Source of the DNA: Subsaxibacter sp. CAU 1640
GTDB taxonomy: Bacteria > Bacteroidota > Bacteroidia > Flavobacteriales > Flavobacteriaceae
Assembly: GCF_023156585.1 (NCBI RefSeq)
Contig: NZ_JALNMI010000002.1
Span: 352,479 to 416,478 of the forward strand
Length of the DNA: 64,000 bases
Direction of reading: 5' to 3'
Below, piece after piece: positions 25,927 through 33,789 of the stretch (the first letter of the stretch is position 1; each line of letters begins with the position of its first letter). The notes beneath the pieces are model-generated. The model ran no database searches. It was not told where the DNA came from and saw nothing but the letters and a program-made list of their open reading frames with translations. A program made the translations under genes and the position numbers.

Positions 25927-25947
25927 ATTTCTGCCTTCGCAGGAAAT
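25927..25947 (+). repeat. Small hairpin just upstream of the ACMSD-type gene
   Basis: ATTTCTGC-CTTC-GCAGGAAAT, an imperfect stem with one bulge, ends 3 bases before the ATG at 25951. It occupies the place of a ribosome binding site. TGCCTTCGCAGG hairpins are, from memory, common dispersed repeats in flavobacteria. Confidence 0.6.
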
Positions 25948-25950
25948 TAT

Positions 25951-27036
25951 ATGGAAAAACGCAAACTACGTATCAACGGCCACTCGCACCTTCTGCCTTA
26001 CCCAGAGGAAATTCCACAGTTCATGAAAGACAAAGGGATTTTTTGGGTGGATAAGGACCGAAAATTTATGCTTCAGAAAGATTGGAACCGTCCCATCACG
26101 GATTCTAGTTTTTTCTTGGATGAAAAACTGGCTTGGATGGAGCGTTTTAAGATTGACCACGCTGTGGTTTTGAACTTGTCTCAATTATATGGCAACGGTC
26201 TGCGCGTTGAGGAAATGAAACAAGCATTGCGTTTTCAAAATGATTTTAATGCGAAAATTCAACACGAAAACCCAACTAAATTCACTTGCGGATTTGTGGT
26301 GCATCCTGGTTTTGTGCGTGGTGCCTGCTGGGAGATTGAACGCTGCGTAGAGGAATTGGGAATGCAACTCTTATGCCTGCCAACTCACTATATGGATACG
26401 ATTGGAACTTGGCGTTGTATTTTTGATGAGGAAAACGAACCCATTTTTGAATTGGCCAATAAATATAATTTGGCTGTGGAAATTCATCCGTATGATGGCG
26501 AAAAATTCATCAAACTGGAAAACACGTCTTGGCGTTTTCATTTGATTTGGATGTTGGCTCAATGTGCCGATGCCTATCACTTTTTGACCTTAAATGGTTA
26601 CCAAGATAAATATCCCAATATGCGTACGTGTTTTGCCCACGGAGGTCAATTGGCGCAAATCAATTTGGGACGTCGAATCCAAGGGTTCGATGGCAGACCG
26701 GATTTGTTTGAAGGAAAGCATCATCCAAGAAAAGCCGTGGGCCATAAAAATATCTTCTTTGACACACTAGTACACGATACAGGCTCTTTACAATTGTTAA
26801 TTAAAAATCAAACGTCGAAACAAGTCATAATGGGCTTGGATGACCCTTATCCGCTAGGCGAAATGGAAAGTGCCAAACAATCGTCTTATCCAGGAAAAAT
26901 ATTGGATTTGGCTATGGACCGTCAGATTATAACAGAAGAAGAACGTGATGCAATGTGGGAAGACAATGTGATACAATGGCTGTATGGTGATGATGAAGTT
27001 GGAAAGCAAAAGTTTTTGGATAGAATTTTAGGTTAA
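25951..27036 (+). CDS. Aminocarboxymuconate-semialdehyde decarboxylase-type amidohydrolase
   Basis: 361-residue metal-dependent TIM-barrel protein of the amidohydrolase-2 family. Metal ligands: H11 and H13 in NGHSHLLPYP, the histidine of AVEIHPYDGE, and the catalytic histidine of CFAHGGQL. The metal-site aspartate lies in MGLDDPYPLGE. It would decarboxylate 2-amino-3-carboxymuconate 6-semialdehyde (the HaaO product) to 2-aminomuconate semialdehyde, diverting flux away from quinolinate. It is about 25 residues longer than the Pseudomonas enzyme. Assignment rests on family plus location between haaO and the rest of the cluster. It overlaps the next gene by one base. Confidence 0.88.
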   Translation: MEKRKLRINGHSHLLPYPEEIPQFMKDKGIFWVDKDRKFMLQKDWNRPITDSSFFLDEKLAWMERFKIDHAVVLNLSQLYGNGLRVEEMKQALRFQNDFNAKIQHENPTKFTCGFVVHPGFVRGACWEIERCVEELGMQLLCLPTHYMDTIGTWRCIFDEENEPIFELANKYNLAVEIHPYDGEKFIKLENTSWRFHLIWMLAQCADAYHFLTLNGYQDKYPNMRTCFAHGGQLAQINLGRRIQGFDGRPDLFEGKHHPRKAVGHKNIFFDTLVHDTGSLQLLIKNQTSKQVIMGLDDPYPLGEMESAKQSSYPGKILDLAMDRQIITEEERDAMWEDNVIQWLYGDDEVGKQKFLDRILG

Positions 27037-27677
27037 TGCATTTTATATCAGACGAACTAGAACACTACATCGAAGCGCATTCTGAAAATGAGCCGGAATT
27101 ACTGCAACAACTCAACCGTGAAACACACCAAAAAATAATGCAACCTCGTATGTTGAGTGGCCATTATCAAGGCCGTGTGTTGAGTTTGATTTCAAAACTT
27201 ATCAATCCGAAATACATTCTTGAAATAGGAACTTACACAGGTTATTCCGCATTATGCTTGGCTGAAGGTCTTCAAAAAAATGGCGAATTGCATACACTCG
27301 ACAACAACGAAGAATTATATGATTTTCAAAGAACGTATTTTGATAAATCTGGCTTTGGAAACCAAATCCATCAGCATTTGGGAAATGCTTTGGAAATCAT
27401 TCCTGAAATGGATTTGGTGTTCGACTTGGTTTTTATCGATGCTGACAAAGAAAACTACACCAATTATTTTCATTTGATTGTTGACAAGTTGAAACCAGGA
27501 GGACTCATATTGTCAGATAACGTTCTTTGGAGCGGAAAGGTTTTGGAGCCAGTAAAAGATTCGGATAAATCTACAAAAGCTATTTTGGAGTACAACAAAC
27601 TGCTTAAAAGTGATAAACGTGTTGAAACTGTAATCCTTCCGATTAGAGACGGTTTAACCGTTAGCAGAAAAAAATAA
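27036..27677 (+). CDS. O-methyltransferase, caffeoyl-CoA type
   Basis: 213-residue SAM-dependent methyltransferase of the catechol/caffeoyl-CoA O-methyltransferase family. SAM motif I is ILEIGTYTGYSALCLAEGL (66-84). The metal-site and SAM stretches are VFIDADKENY and LILSDNVLWSG, with Asp and Asn ligands for a divalent cation. Its ATG overlaps the amidohydrolase stop (TAATG), so it is translationally coupled to the kynurenine cluster. A catecholic or hydroxyanthranilate-like substrate is possible from context but unproven; this family is also a common stand-alone gene next to unrelated operons. Confidence 0.87.
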   Translation: MHFISDELEHYIEAHSENEPELLQQLNRETHQKIMQPRMLSGHYQGRVLSLISKLINPKYILEIGTYTGYSALCLAEGLQKNGELHTLDNNEELYDFQRTYFDKSGFGNQIHQHLGNALEIIPEMDLVFDLVFIDADKENYTNYFHLIVDKLKPGGLILSDNVLWSGKVLEPVKDSDKSTKAILEYNKLLKSDKRVETVILPIRDGLTVSRKK

Positions 27678-27706
27678 GCCCTGTATATCATACAGAGCTT
27701 ACTTTT
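27675..27706 (+). terminator. Terminator at the end of the kynurenine cluster
   Basis: AAGCCCTGTAT / ATACAGAGCTT (one mismatch) around ATC, followed by ACTTTTAAAT. It includes the stop codon of the O-methyltransferase gene. Confidence 0.65.
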
Positions 27707-27727
27707 AAATGAAAATACAATGGTTTA

Positions 27728-29236
27728 TTACTGTACCGCTTGCAAGGCATCTATGTTACCATAGCCAAAACTGCCATTTCTACTCGGATAAAAATCAGAT
27801 GATTGCTTCAAACGATTCAAGACCTGTGTACGTGACCAACTTGGATATCTAGACCAAACCAACGCAGCAATACCAGCCGTAGTAGCGGTTGCTACAGATG
27901 AGCCACCTGTATATCTTCTATCACCATTGTAAAAACCTAGAACTGGAGGTGATTTTGAAGTGTTATTATCGCCTTCCATAATAATGGTAAAATCTATTTT
28001 GCTTCCGCTATGACAAGTCTCGCATCTTTCATAATTACTGCCATCATCAACACCTGTCACCGCAACGGTTTCATTCATAGTAGCAGGAAAAATGACTCCG
28101 AAACCATTCGTAAAACTTGTTGAAGTTCCTCCAGCCGCAAAAATCAATTTGCCTTTACTGTAAGCATATTTTACGGCATCCTCTATGTTTCCAATAGACC
28201 AAATATAACCAATGGACATTGATATAATCTTAACATCACTCCTATTTCCTAATTGTGTCAAGGCATCAGAAACACCTTTTCGTTCGTGGTAATCATTTAG
28301 CAGCACATCTTCCGTAGCTCTGTAAGCCACCAAATTTGAATTATATGCAACTCCTACAGGCATTCCATTATCATTTCTAGGCGACGCTATGGTGGAAGCC
28401 ATCGCTGTACCGTGACCACATTTGTCGTGCGGACCATCATAATTACTGGACCACCACCAAGCAGAGTCTATAAAAGTGCCATATTTTTGAACGAAACGAC
28501 CAGAAGAATAACCATCATTGAAACCTGAAGAATTCAATAGTTGCTGACTTTGCGATACTCCAGTGTCAATCAAACCAACTGTTACGCCTGCTCCAGTACT
28601 CAAATTCCAAGCTTGCGGAATGTTGTGTTCACTAAAATTCCAGGACACTTGTGCATTGTTTGGAGCTACAGTTGTGTAATGGGCTGGATTGATATATTGA
28701 CCACTTTGGTCGCAACCAGAGCTTGAGCGTTGCAGGTTCTGGGATGTTTCGTTGAACTTATTATAACCATTCGGCTGTAGGTATCTTACATTGTTACTTC
28801 TACGCAAAGCAATAATAGTCTTAATGTTTTCTGCCTTAACATCAATCACATTAATGATTTCGTGCTCGACCAACGTTAAATCGTCTTTTTGAACACCTTC
28901 ATTTGTAACAACGATGTCTATGGCAGCATTCTTTTTCTTTTCAATATCTGCTGTTCTTACTTCGCTGAAAAACTCACCTTCAGCACCATATCCGATGGTC
29001 AATAAGTTGTCTCCATGGACGACAGCACTCCACAGAAAATGTTCATCTACCTCATTCCAATCAAAATCACCTTTTTCCCTTAAGGTTTGGTCGATTTTTG
29101 CATTGATTTGTTCAACTGTCAGAGGTTCTTTAGGAAAAGTTAATTCTGGCTCTTCAATTTGTGTGGTATCTTCTTTTGAACACGAAACGATCGTTATTGC
29201 TAACAACAATAACATTTTAAAGTGAAGTTTTTTCAT
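27728..29236 (-). CDS. Subtilisin-family (S8) serine protease, lipoprotein
   Basis: 502 residues. The N-terminus is a lipoprotein signal (LLLLAITIVSCSKED, lipobox VSC). A pro-region occupies about 25-195. The catalytic domain (about 200-500) has the S8 triad D224 in GLIDTGVS, H275 in CGHGTAMAS and S447 in TGGSSVATATTAG. The serine sits in GSSVA rather than the common GTSMA. Two cysteine pairs (C175/C273 and C405/C408) may form disulfides. There is no type IX sorting domain, so it is probably an outer-membrane lipoprotein. It stands alone and converges on the kynurenine cluster. Confidence 0.93.
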   Translation of the reverse strand: MKKLHFKMLLLLAITIVSCSKEDTTQIEEPELTFPKEPLTVEQINAKIDQTLREKGDFDWNEVDEHFLWSAVVHGDNLLTIGYGAEGEFFSEVRTADIEKKKNAAIDIVVTNEGVQKDDLTLVEHEIINVIDVKAENIKTIIALRRSNNVRYLQPNGYNKFNETSQNLQRSSSGCDQSGQYINPAHYTTVAPNNAQVSWNFSEHNIPQAWNLSTGAGVTVGLIDTGVSQSQQLLNSSGFNDGYSSGRFVQKYGTFIDSAWWWSSNYDGPHDKCGHGTAMASTIASPRNDNGMPVGVAYNSNLVAYRATEDVLLNDYHERKGVSDALTQLGNRSDVKIISMSIGYIWSIGNIEDAVKYAYSKGKLIFAAGGTSTSFTNGFGVIFPATMNETVAVTGVDDGSNYERCETCHSGSKIDFTIIMEGDNNTSKSPPVLGFYNGDRRYTGGSSVATATTAGIAALVWSRYPSWSRTQVLNRLKQSSDFYPSRNGSFGYGNIDALQAVQ

Positions 29237-29350
29237 TTAATATGAGTTAGATGGTTAATTTTCATCTAAATATATTAAATAAATCAAAATTTTGAACGCG
29301 TAAAATGTTTAATTGATAACAATGGTGTTAATAATTTATCAACACAATAG

Positions 29351-29638
29351 TTATTGCTTGCGCTTGATTGATCCTGTAAAATCTTCCAAATCATCTTTCA
29401 GTTTGGAAATTTCACCTGTAATGTTGTCGGTCACATCTTTATCTATGCCATGCTTATCTACACTCTTGGTGATTTCACCCTTGATATCATTGGTAGCATC
29501 TCTCAATTGGCGCATGCCTTTGCCCAAGCCTTTGGCTATCTCTGGAATTTTATCAGCACCAAATACCATAACCACAATGAAGAGGATAAAGATAACCTCT
29601 GTAGTTCCGATAAATAAAAATGTTGTTTGAAGTATCAC
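29351..29638 (-). CDS. tatA: Twin-arginine translocase subunit TatA/TatE
   Basis: 95-residue pore-forming subunit of the Tat protein export system. It has a short N-terminal part, one membrane helix (about 12-26, TEVIFILFIVVMVFG), the hinge GADKIPEIAKGLG, then an amphipathic helix (to about 50) and a charged tail. The FGADKIPEIAKGLGKGMRQLRDA block is typical of Bacteroidota TatA. The start given is a GTG, but a -7-like box lies only 4 bases upstream, so the mRNA may be nearly leaderless. No tatC is adjacent. Confidence 0.9.
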   Translation of the reverse strand: MILQTTFLFIGTTEVIFILFIVVMVFGADKIPEIAKGLGKGMRQLRDATNDIKGEITKSVDKHGIDKDVTDNITGEISKLKDDLEDFTGSIKRKQ

Positions 29639-29642
29639 AATG

Positions 29643-29650
29643 CAAATATA
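29643..29650 (-). promoter_or_regulatory. -7-like box upstream of tatA
   Basis: On the minus strand this reads TATATTTG, a TAnnTTTG match, ending 4 bases before the GTG of tatA. If used, transcription would start at or inside the first codons. Confidence 0.45.
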
Positions 29651-29691
29651 AGGAGTTGTCTGCTCAAGATTCAGTGAATAGTAAAAAATTA

Positions 29692-30468
29692 TTAGTCTTT
29701 CTTAATTTGAAGATTGGTCTTGTAGCCGTCTAGTTTTTTCTGAAGAAATTCTAATGTATGAATGTCATTTTTAAGCTTGCAAATAGTTTCAAACTCTTCA
29801 TCTTCCAGACAAAAATAGAAGAATTCAGCCTTCTTCTCTTCGTCTAATTCATTGTATTCGAAAAACGTATTTGATAGGTCGGCTTTGATCCGCTCCAAAC
29901 ACTCATTCAAACGTTCAATTTTTATTTGGTTCTTGAGCATTTTTGTTCTTCCCGAAAAATAATTCAATATAGGATTTAAAGGTACAATTCCGCCACCTGT
30001 AGTGGCCTCATTATAACGTCGCTCACTTTGGGTCAAGGGTTTGCCAGTATATCCAGGAATTCCAAGGTCATAGAAATTGATGTCACGCTTTGCTTCTGAA
30101 TTCTCAATATCAGACGTTAAATTACCTGTCAACACTTTTCCAACGATTACCTCATCTAACTCGTTCACTTGTTCGGTTAAATACACGGTCAATGTTTTAG
30201 CTTTATAAACGATTGCGTCGACGATAATTTCTTTGGGTTTATATTTAATGGCAGAAAATATAATGGTATCGTTTTGTTGTGCGGGAATTACAAATTTCCC
30301 ATCTTCTTGCGTAATGGTAAATTTATTGGCTGTTTTATTGATGACATGAATCCCTTCGATTTCGTCATCATCTACAATTACTTTCCCACTGATTTGAACT
30401 GATTGAGCAGTAACAAAGGAGATAGAAAAAAAGAAAAACAAAAAGAGACAACACTTAATTCTTTCCAC
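29692..30468 (-). CDS. Exported carboxypeptidase-like regulatory domain protein (second of a tandem pair)
   Basis: 258 residues. A signal peptide (about 1-21) is followed by a CarboxypepD_reg-like beta-sandwich (about 23-115: VQISGKVIVDDDEIEGIHVINKTANK, then TITQEDGKFVIPA, then IIFSAIKYKPKEI). The C-terminal 140 residues are helical and charged. Unlike TonB-dependent receptors, no plug or barrel follows the N-terminal domain. It overlaps the upstream paralogue by 14 bases. The two share the same order of signal, beta-sandwich and helical tail, which suggests a duplication. Function unknown; probably a periplasmic or envelope protein. Confidence 0.82.
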   Translation of the reverse strand: MERIKCCLFLFFFFSISFVTAQSVQISGKVIVDDDEIEGIHVINKTANKFTITQEDGKFVIPAQQNDTIIFSAIKYKPKEIIVDAIVYKAKTLTVYLTEQVNELDEVIVGKVLTGNLTSDIENSEAKRDINFYDLGIPGYTGKPLTQSERRYNEATTGGGIVPLNPILNYFSGRTKMLKNQIKIERLNECLERIKADLSNTFFEYNELDEEKKAEFFYFCLEDEEFETICKLKNDIHTLEFLQKKLDGYKTNLQIKKD

Positions 30469-31270
30469 TTTCGGACTTTAAAAATTCATCACTTTTTTGT
30501 GTCAAAAACTCTAAAAAGTCCATTTCCTTACCTTTTTTAAGTAATGAATAATCCAAATCATGAGATTCGACATATGCCACAAAATCATTGACCTTATCTT
30601 CAGGGATTTTAAAGTTATCGACTATAAAACGGGTGCTGTAATAATCTCTTAAACTTGTAGACTGAATCTCATTTACCTTTTCTATTTCCTTTGTTTTCTT
30701 GTCTTTTTTTGATTTAAAAAGAGGTTTTAGCAATAATCCAACAAGAGCAACACCATCCATTTGATACCTGATATCATTAGGCTGCCTGGCTGCTATGTTT
30801 TCCACTTCCGACTTATAATCATCAGGAAATTCATAGGCGCTGATATCTCCAATTCCGAAATAAATAGCATCCAAATTTGGATTGAAGGTTCTAACACTCT
30901 CCATGTCAACAACAAGATTACCTGTTAAATCATAGGGAAGAATCAGCACCTCGTTCAGTTTGTTAACCTTTTCGACCAAAAAGATTGTAGCTTTTTTGGA
31001 GTCGATGATATTCTTATCAATCGTTACTGTAAAATCTTGAAATTGCAGTGCTCTTACTTCCAATATGTCGAATAAAGCCACTTCTATTTTGAATTTCCCG
31101 TCTTCATCGGTTAGTGTGCCTTTATTTGAAGACGTATTGTAAATAGTAACATTCTCTAAATCTTCACTATTAACCACAATCTTTCCTGAAATCTCAACTC
31201 GTTTTATTTCTTGCGAAAATGATAGGAGGCTTACAGTTAAACATATAAATAGAAGTAAATTTAATTTCAT
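30455..31270 (-). CDS. Exported carboxypeptidase-like regulatory domain protein (first of a tandem pair)
   Basis: 271 residues: signal peptide (about 1-20), CarboxypepD_reg-like domain (about 22-115, with VEISGKIVVNSEDLENVTIYN and GTLTDEDGKFKIEVA), and a helical C-terminal part. That part includes a basic segment (LLLKPLFKSKKDKKTKEIEKV) and ends FLEFLTQKSDEFLKSESGKN. It is first in a two-gene operon with the paralogue that begins inside its 3' end. Its role is unknown. Pairs of such short proteins recur in flavobacteria, but I know no demonstrated function. Confidence 0.82.
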   Translation of the reverse strand: MKLNLLLFICLTVSLLSFSQEIKRVEISGKIVVNSEDLENVTIYNTSSNKGTLTDEDGKFKIEVALFDILEVRALQFQDFTVTIDKNIIDSKKATIFLVEKVNKLNEVLILPYDLTGNLVVDMESVRTFNPNLDAIYFGIGDISAYEFPDDYKSEVENIAARQPNDIRYQMDGVALVGLLLKPLFKSKKDKKTKEIEKVNEIQSTSLRDYYSTRFIVDNFKIPEDKVNDFVAYVESHDLDYSLLKKGKEMDFLEFLTQKSDEFLKSESGKN

Positions 31271-31414
31271 ATTGAATAAGTTTGCATAAAGATCTAATTT
31301 AAGAGATTGTTATCATAAGAAAATCCAAACTCTTGGTAAACTTTTGTTAAAGCCTGTGATTACTTAAATTTACAAAAAAATTCAACTTTAAAGTTAGCAA
31401 TCTAACATATAAAA

Positions 31415-32122
31415 ATGAAACAAATCATTATTGCTAGTACCTCGACAATTCACGGAAGTGGATATTTAGAATACATTTTAAAGGAACTAAAAGTATTTTT
31501 TAAAGATACGCAAGACATACTTTTCATTCCTTATGCGCGCCCAAGCGGTATAACTCACGATGAGTACACTAGTAAAGTGGCTGAAGCATTCAACAAAATT
31601 GATAAAAAAGTAAGAGGTATCCACGAATTTGAAAATCCTACTGAAGCTGTTAAGAATGCCCAAGGAATTTTTACAGGTGGAGGAAACACATTTGTTTTGG
31701 TCAATCAATTATATAAAAACAGTTTGATTGAAATTTTGAAAGAGGCAGTATCTAATGGCACACCATATTTCGGAACTAGCGCAGGAAGCAATATTTGCGG
31801 ACTCACCATTAACACGACCAATGATATGCCAATTGTTTATCCGCCAAGTTTTAAAACACTTGGCCTAGTGCCATTTAATATCAATCCACATTATCTAGAT
31901 CCCGATCCAAACAGCACACATAAAGGAGAAACTCGCGAAACAAGAATTAAAGAATTTCATGCATTTAACTCACAACCAGTTGTAGGGCTCCGTGAAGGCA
32001 GTTGGCTGGAAGTAAAAAATGATTCAATCGTTTTAAAAGGAAAACTTAAAGCAAGAATTTTTGAGTACAACAAAACCCCATATGAAGTTGAAACTGGAAC
32101 GGACCTATCTTCCTTAAAATAA
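31415..32122 (+). CDS. pepE: Dipeptidase E (alpha-aspartyl dipeptidase)
   Basis: 235-residue cytosolic serine peptidase of family S51, which cleaves dipeptides with N-terminal aspartate. The fold is a glutamine-amidotransferase-like one. The nucleophile is S122 in FGTSAGSNICG, in the usual nucleophile-elbow context. A histidine in INPHYLDP and an aspartate in NTTNDMPIVYPPS fit the rest of the triad. The FTGGGNTFVL oxyanion stretch is also present. Length agrees with the Salmonella enzyme (229). It stands alone, next to a tRNA gene on the other strand. Confidence 0.94.
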   Translation: MKQIIIASTSTIHGSGYLEYILKELKVFFKDTQDILFIPYARPSGITHDEYTSKVAEAFNKIDKKVRGIHEFENPTEAVKNAQGIFTGGGNTFVLVNQLYKNSLIEILKEAVSNGTPYFGTSAGSNICGLTINTTNDMPIVYPPSFKTLGLVPFNINPHYLDPDPNSTHKGETRETRIKEFHAFNSQPVVGLREGSWLEVKNDSIVLKGKLKARIFEYNKTPYEVETGTDLSSLK

Positions 32123-32149
32123 AAAAAGCCTCACTAAAAGTGAAGCTTA
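32120..32149 (-). terminator. Terminator of the tRNA-Gly gene
   Basis: On the minus strand AAGCTTCACT pairs with AGTGAGGCTT around TTT and is followed by seven T. It lies just downstream of the tRNA and may also stop transcription from pepE. Confidence 0.8.
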
Positions 32150-32151
32150 AG

Positions 32152-32224
<73 letters not shown>

Positions 32225-32335
32225 ATTCGTTCTGCAAATATAGACAAACAAAATTCTGTTCAAAAATTATTTTAAAGCTACTGATTTACAACTTTTAAAA
32301 AAAACTATTAAGTTTGAAGTGCTTCACTTATAGTC

Positions 32336-33073
32336 ATGAATAGAAACCATTTCTTAAAACTCTCAAGTATTTCTACGATTGCACTCGCAGCGTTTCCGTA
32401 TTTAATTTTAGGGAAGAATGATTCTACGATATTTACTTCTGATGAATTGATTGGTAAGGGAACGCCTGATCTTTATGGCAAGGGCTTTAAATTAAGGAAG
32501 GACGCCTTTGAAGCTTTTCTTAAAATGAAAAAAGATGCCCAAAGCAGTGGAATTGAGTTAAAAGTTGTTTCAAGTTATAGGGATTTTGAGCACCAAAACA
32601 GTATTTGGACACGTAAATATAAAAAGTATGTCGCAGAAGGTTTGACACCTGAACAATGCCTCAAAAAAATAATTGAATATTCCACAATTCCTGGATCATC
32701 ACGTCACCACTGGGCTACTGATCTTGATTTAGTGGATGCAAGTGTCCAACAGCCAAAGAATGTGTTGAATCCCTCACATTTCGATACTGAAGGTTGCTTT
32801 TGGAAATTTAAAAAATGGATGGATGACAATGCCAATAGCTATGGTTTCTATTTGGTTTACACTAATAACGTGGAGCGAAAAGGATTTAAATATGAACCTT
32901 GGCACTATAGCTTCAAACCACTATCCGTGAACTATTTAAAAGCTTTTAAACAACTCAATCTAACAGAAATACTTCGAAATGAATCAATTCTTGGTAAAGA
33001 ATATTTTTCTAACGAATTTCTAGATTCCTATTTTCAGGATAATGTTTTAGACATCAATCCAGAGCTATTATAA
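32336..33073 (+). CDS. M15 family D-alanyl-D-alanine carboxypeptidase (VanY type)
   Basis: 245-residue exported zinc peptidase that trims peptidoglycan stem peptides. An N-terminal hydrophobic segment (about 8-26) serves as signal or anchor. The catalytic domain has SSYRDFEHQNSIW (79-91), zinc ligands H124 and D131 in SRHHWATDLD, catalytic E187 and ligand H190 in YEPWHYSF. These fit the HxxxxxxD...ExxH pattern of VanY/DacB-type enzymes. It stands alone; its terminator separates it from the convergent ankyrin gene. Confidence 0.92.
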   Translation: MNRNHFLKLSSISTIALAAFPYLILGKNDSTIFTSDELIGKGTPDLYGKGFKLRKDAFEAFLKMKKDAQSSGIELKVVSSYRDFEHQNSIWTRKYKKYVAEGLTPEQCLKKIIEYSTIPGSSRHHWATDLDLVDASVQQPKNVLNPSHFDTEGCFWKFKKWMDDNANSYGFYLVYTNNVERKGFKYEPWHYSFKPLSVNYLKAFKQLNLTEILRNESILGKEYFSNEFLDSYFQDNVLDINPELL

Positions 33074-33092
33074 AATCATACCAATAAAAATG

Positions 33093-33125
33093 AAAAGCGC
33101 CTCCATTTCGATGGAGACGCTTTGT
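33093..33125. terminator. Bidirectional terminator with TTCG loop
   Basis: AAAGCG-C-CTCCAT / ATGGAG-A-CGCTTT closed by a TTCG tetraloop, between the M15 peptidase gene and the convergent ankyrin gene. Confidence 0.8.
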
Positions 33126-33145
33126 AAATTTATGTTTCTTACGGC

Positions 33146-33535
33146 TTAAGATTTCAAGCTTTCCAAGTAAACCACTGCATCTTTGGCATTCGAAAGTTCA
33201 GCATAGTTTATTGCTTTATGCCCTTGTTCAGATTTAATCTTCAAGTCGGCGCCTTTCTCAACCAAAAGTTTTAAAATTTCCACCTTGTTGTATCTTGCTG
33301 CATACATGGCAGGCGTCATTCCGTTTGATTTTTGATTGACGTCAGCTCCTAATTCTATGAGCTTTTTAACTGTTTCGATATCTCCTTTTACGATAGATTT
33401 ACAAAAAGGGCTGACTGTTACATCAGGATTTACGATTTCCGCTGAAGTTGAGCTTTCAACAGAATTGATGTTGGCATTGATTGTTCCGATTGAGAATCCC
33501 AATGCGATAGCTGTAATTACAATTGTTTTTTTCAT
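33146..33535 (-). CDS. Exported ankyrin-repeat protein
   Basis: 129 residues with a signal peptide (about 1-21, ending INA-N). About two and a half ankyrin repeats follow: DIETVKKLIELGADVNQKSNG, then MTPAMYAARYNKVEILKLLVEKGADLKIKS, then EQGHKAINYAELSNAKDAVVYLES. Ankyrin repeats mediate protein binding; the periplasmic location suggests a binding or chaperone-like role. No partner gene is adjacent. Similar small exported ankyrin proteins are common in Bacteroidota, sometimes beside catalase genes, which is not the case here. Confidence 0.85.
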   Translation of the reverse strand: MKKTIVITAIALGFSIGTINANINSVESSTSAEIVNPDVTVSPFCKSIVKGDIETVKKLIELGADVNQKSNGMTPAMYAARYNKVEILKLLVEKGADLKIKSEQGHKAINYAELSNAKDAVVYLESLKS

Positions 33536-33762
33536 GATTGATGAATTTAAATTAACTGATTTGTTTTTTGATATACTAAAGAGACGACAAAAAAATATAT
33601 GTGTTACACCTCAAATTACATTATAACATTTCTTTAACCTTTTGGTTACAAATCTGTTAAATTTTAATTATTTCAAAATAAACCCATAATTCTGGCTTTA
33701 GAAATAGATAACCAACAGCTAATTAAAATAATTTTGAAAGCTAGGTTTTATTATTTAACCTT

Positions 33763-33770
33763 TATCTTTG
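33763..33770 (+). promoter_or_regulatory. -7 box for gpmI
   Basis: TATCTTTG, a perfect TAnnTTTG match, 20 bases before the gpmI ATG. A TTTTG at 33732-33736 is the nearest -33 candidate, with 26 bases between. The rest of the 254-base spacer upstream shows no other feature. Confidence 0.65.
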
Positions 33771-33789
33771 AACTAACAAAACTGTCACC

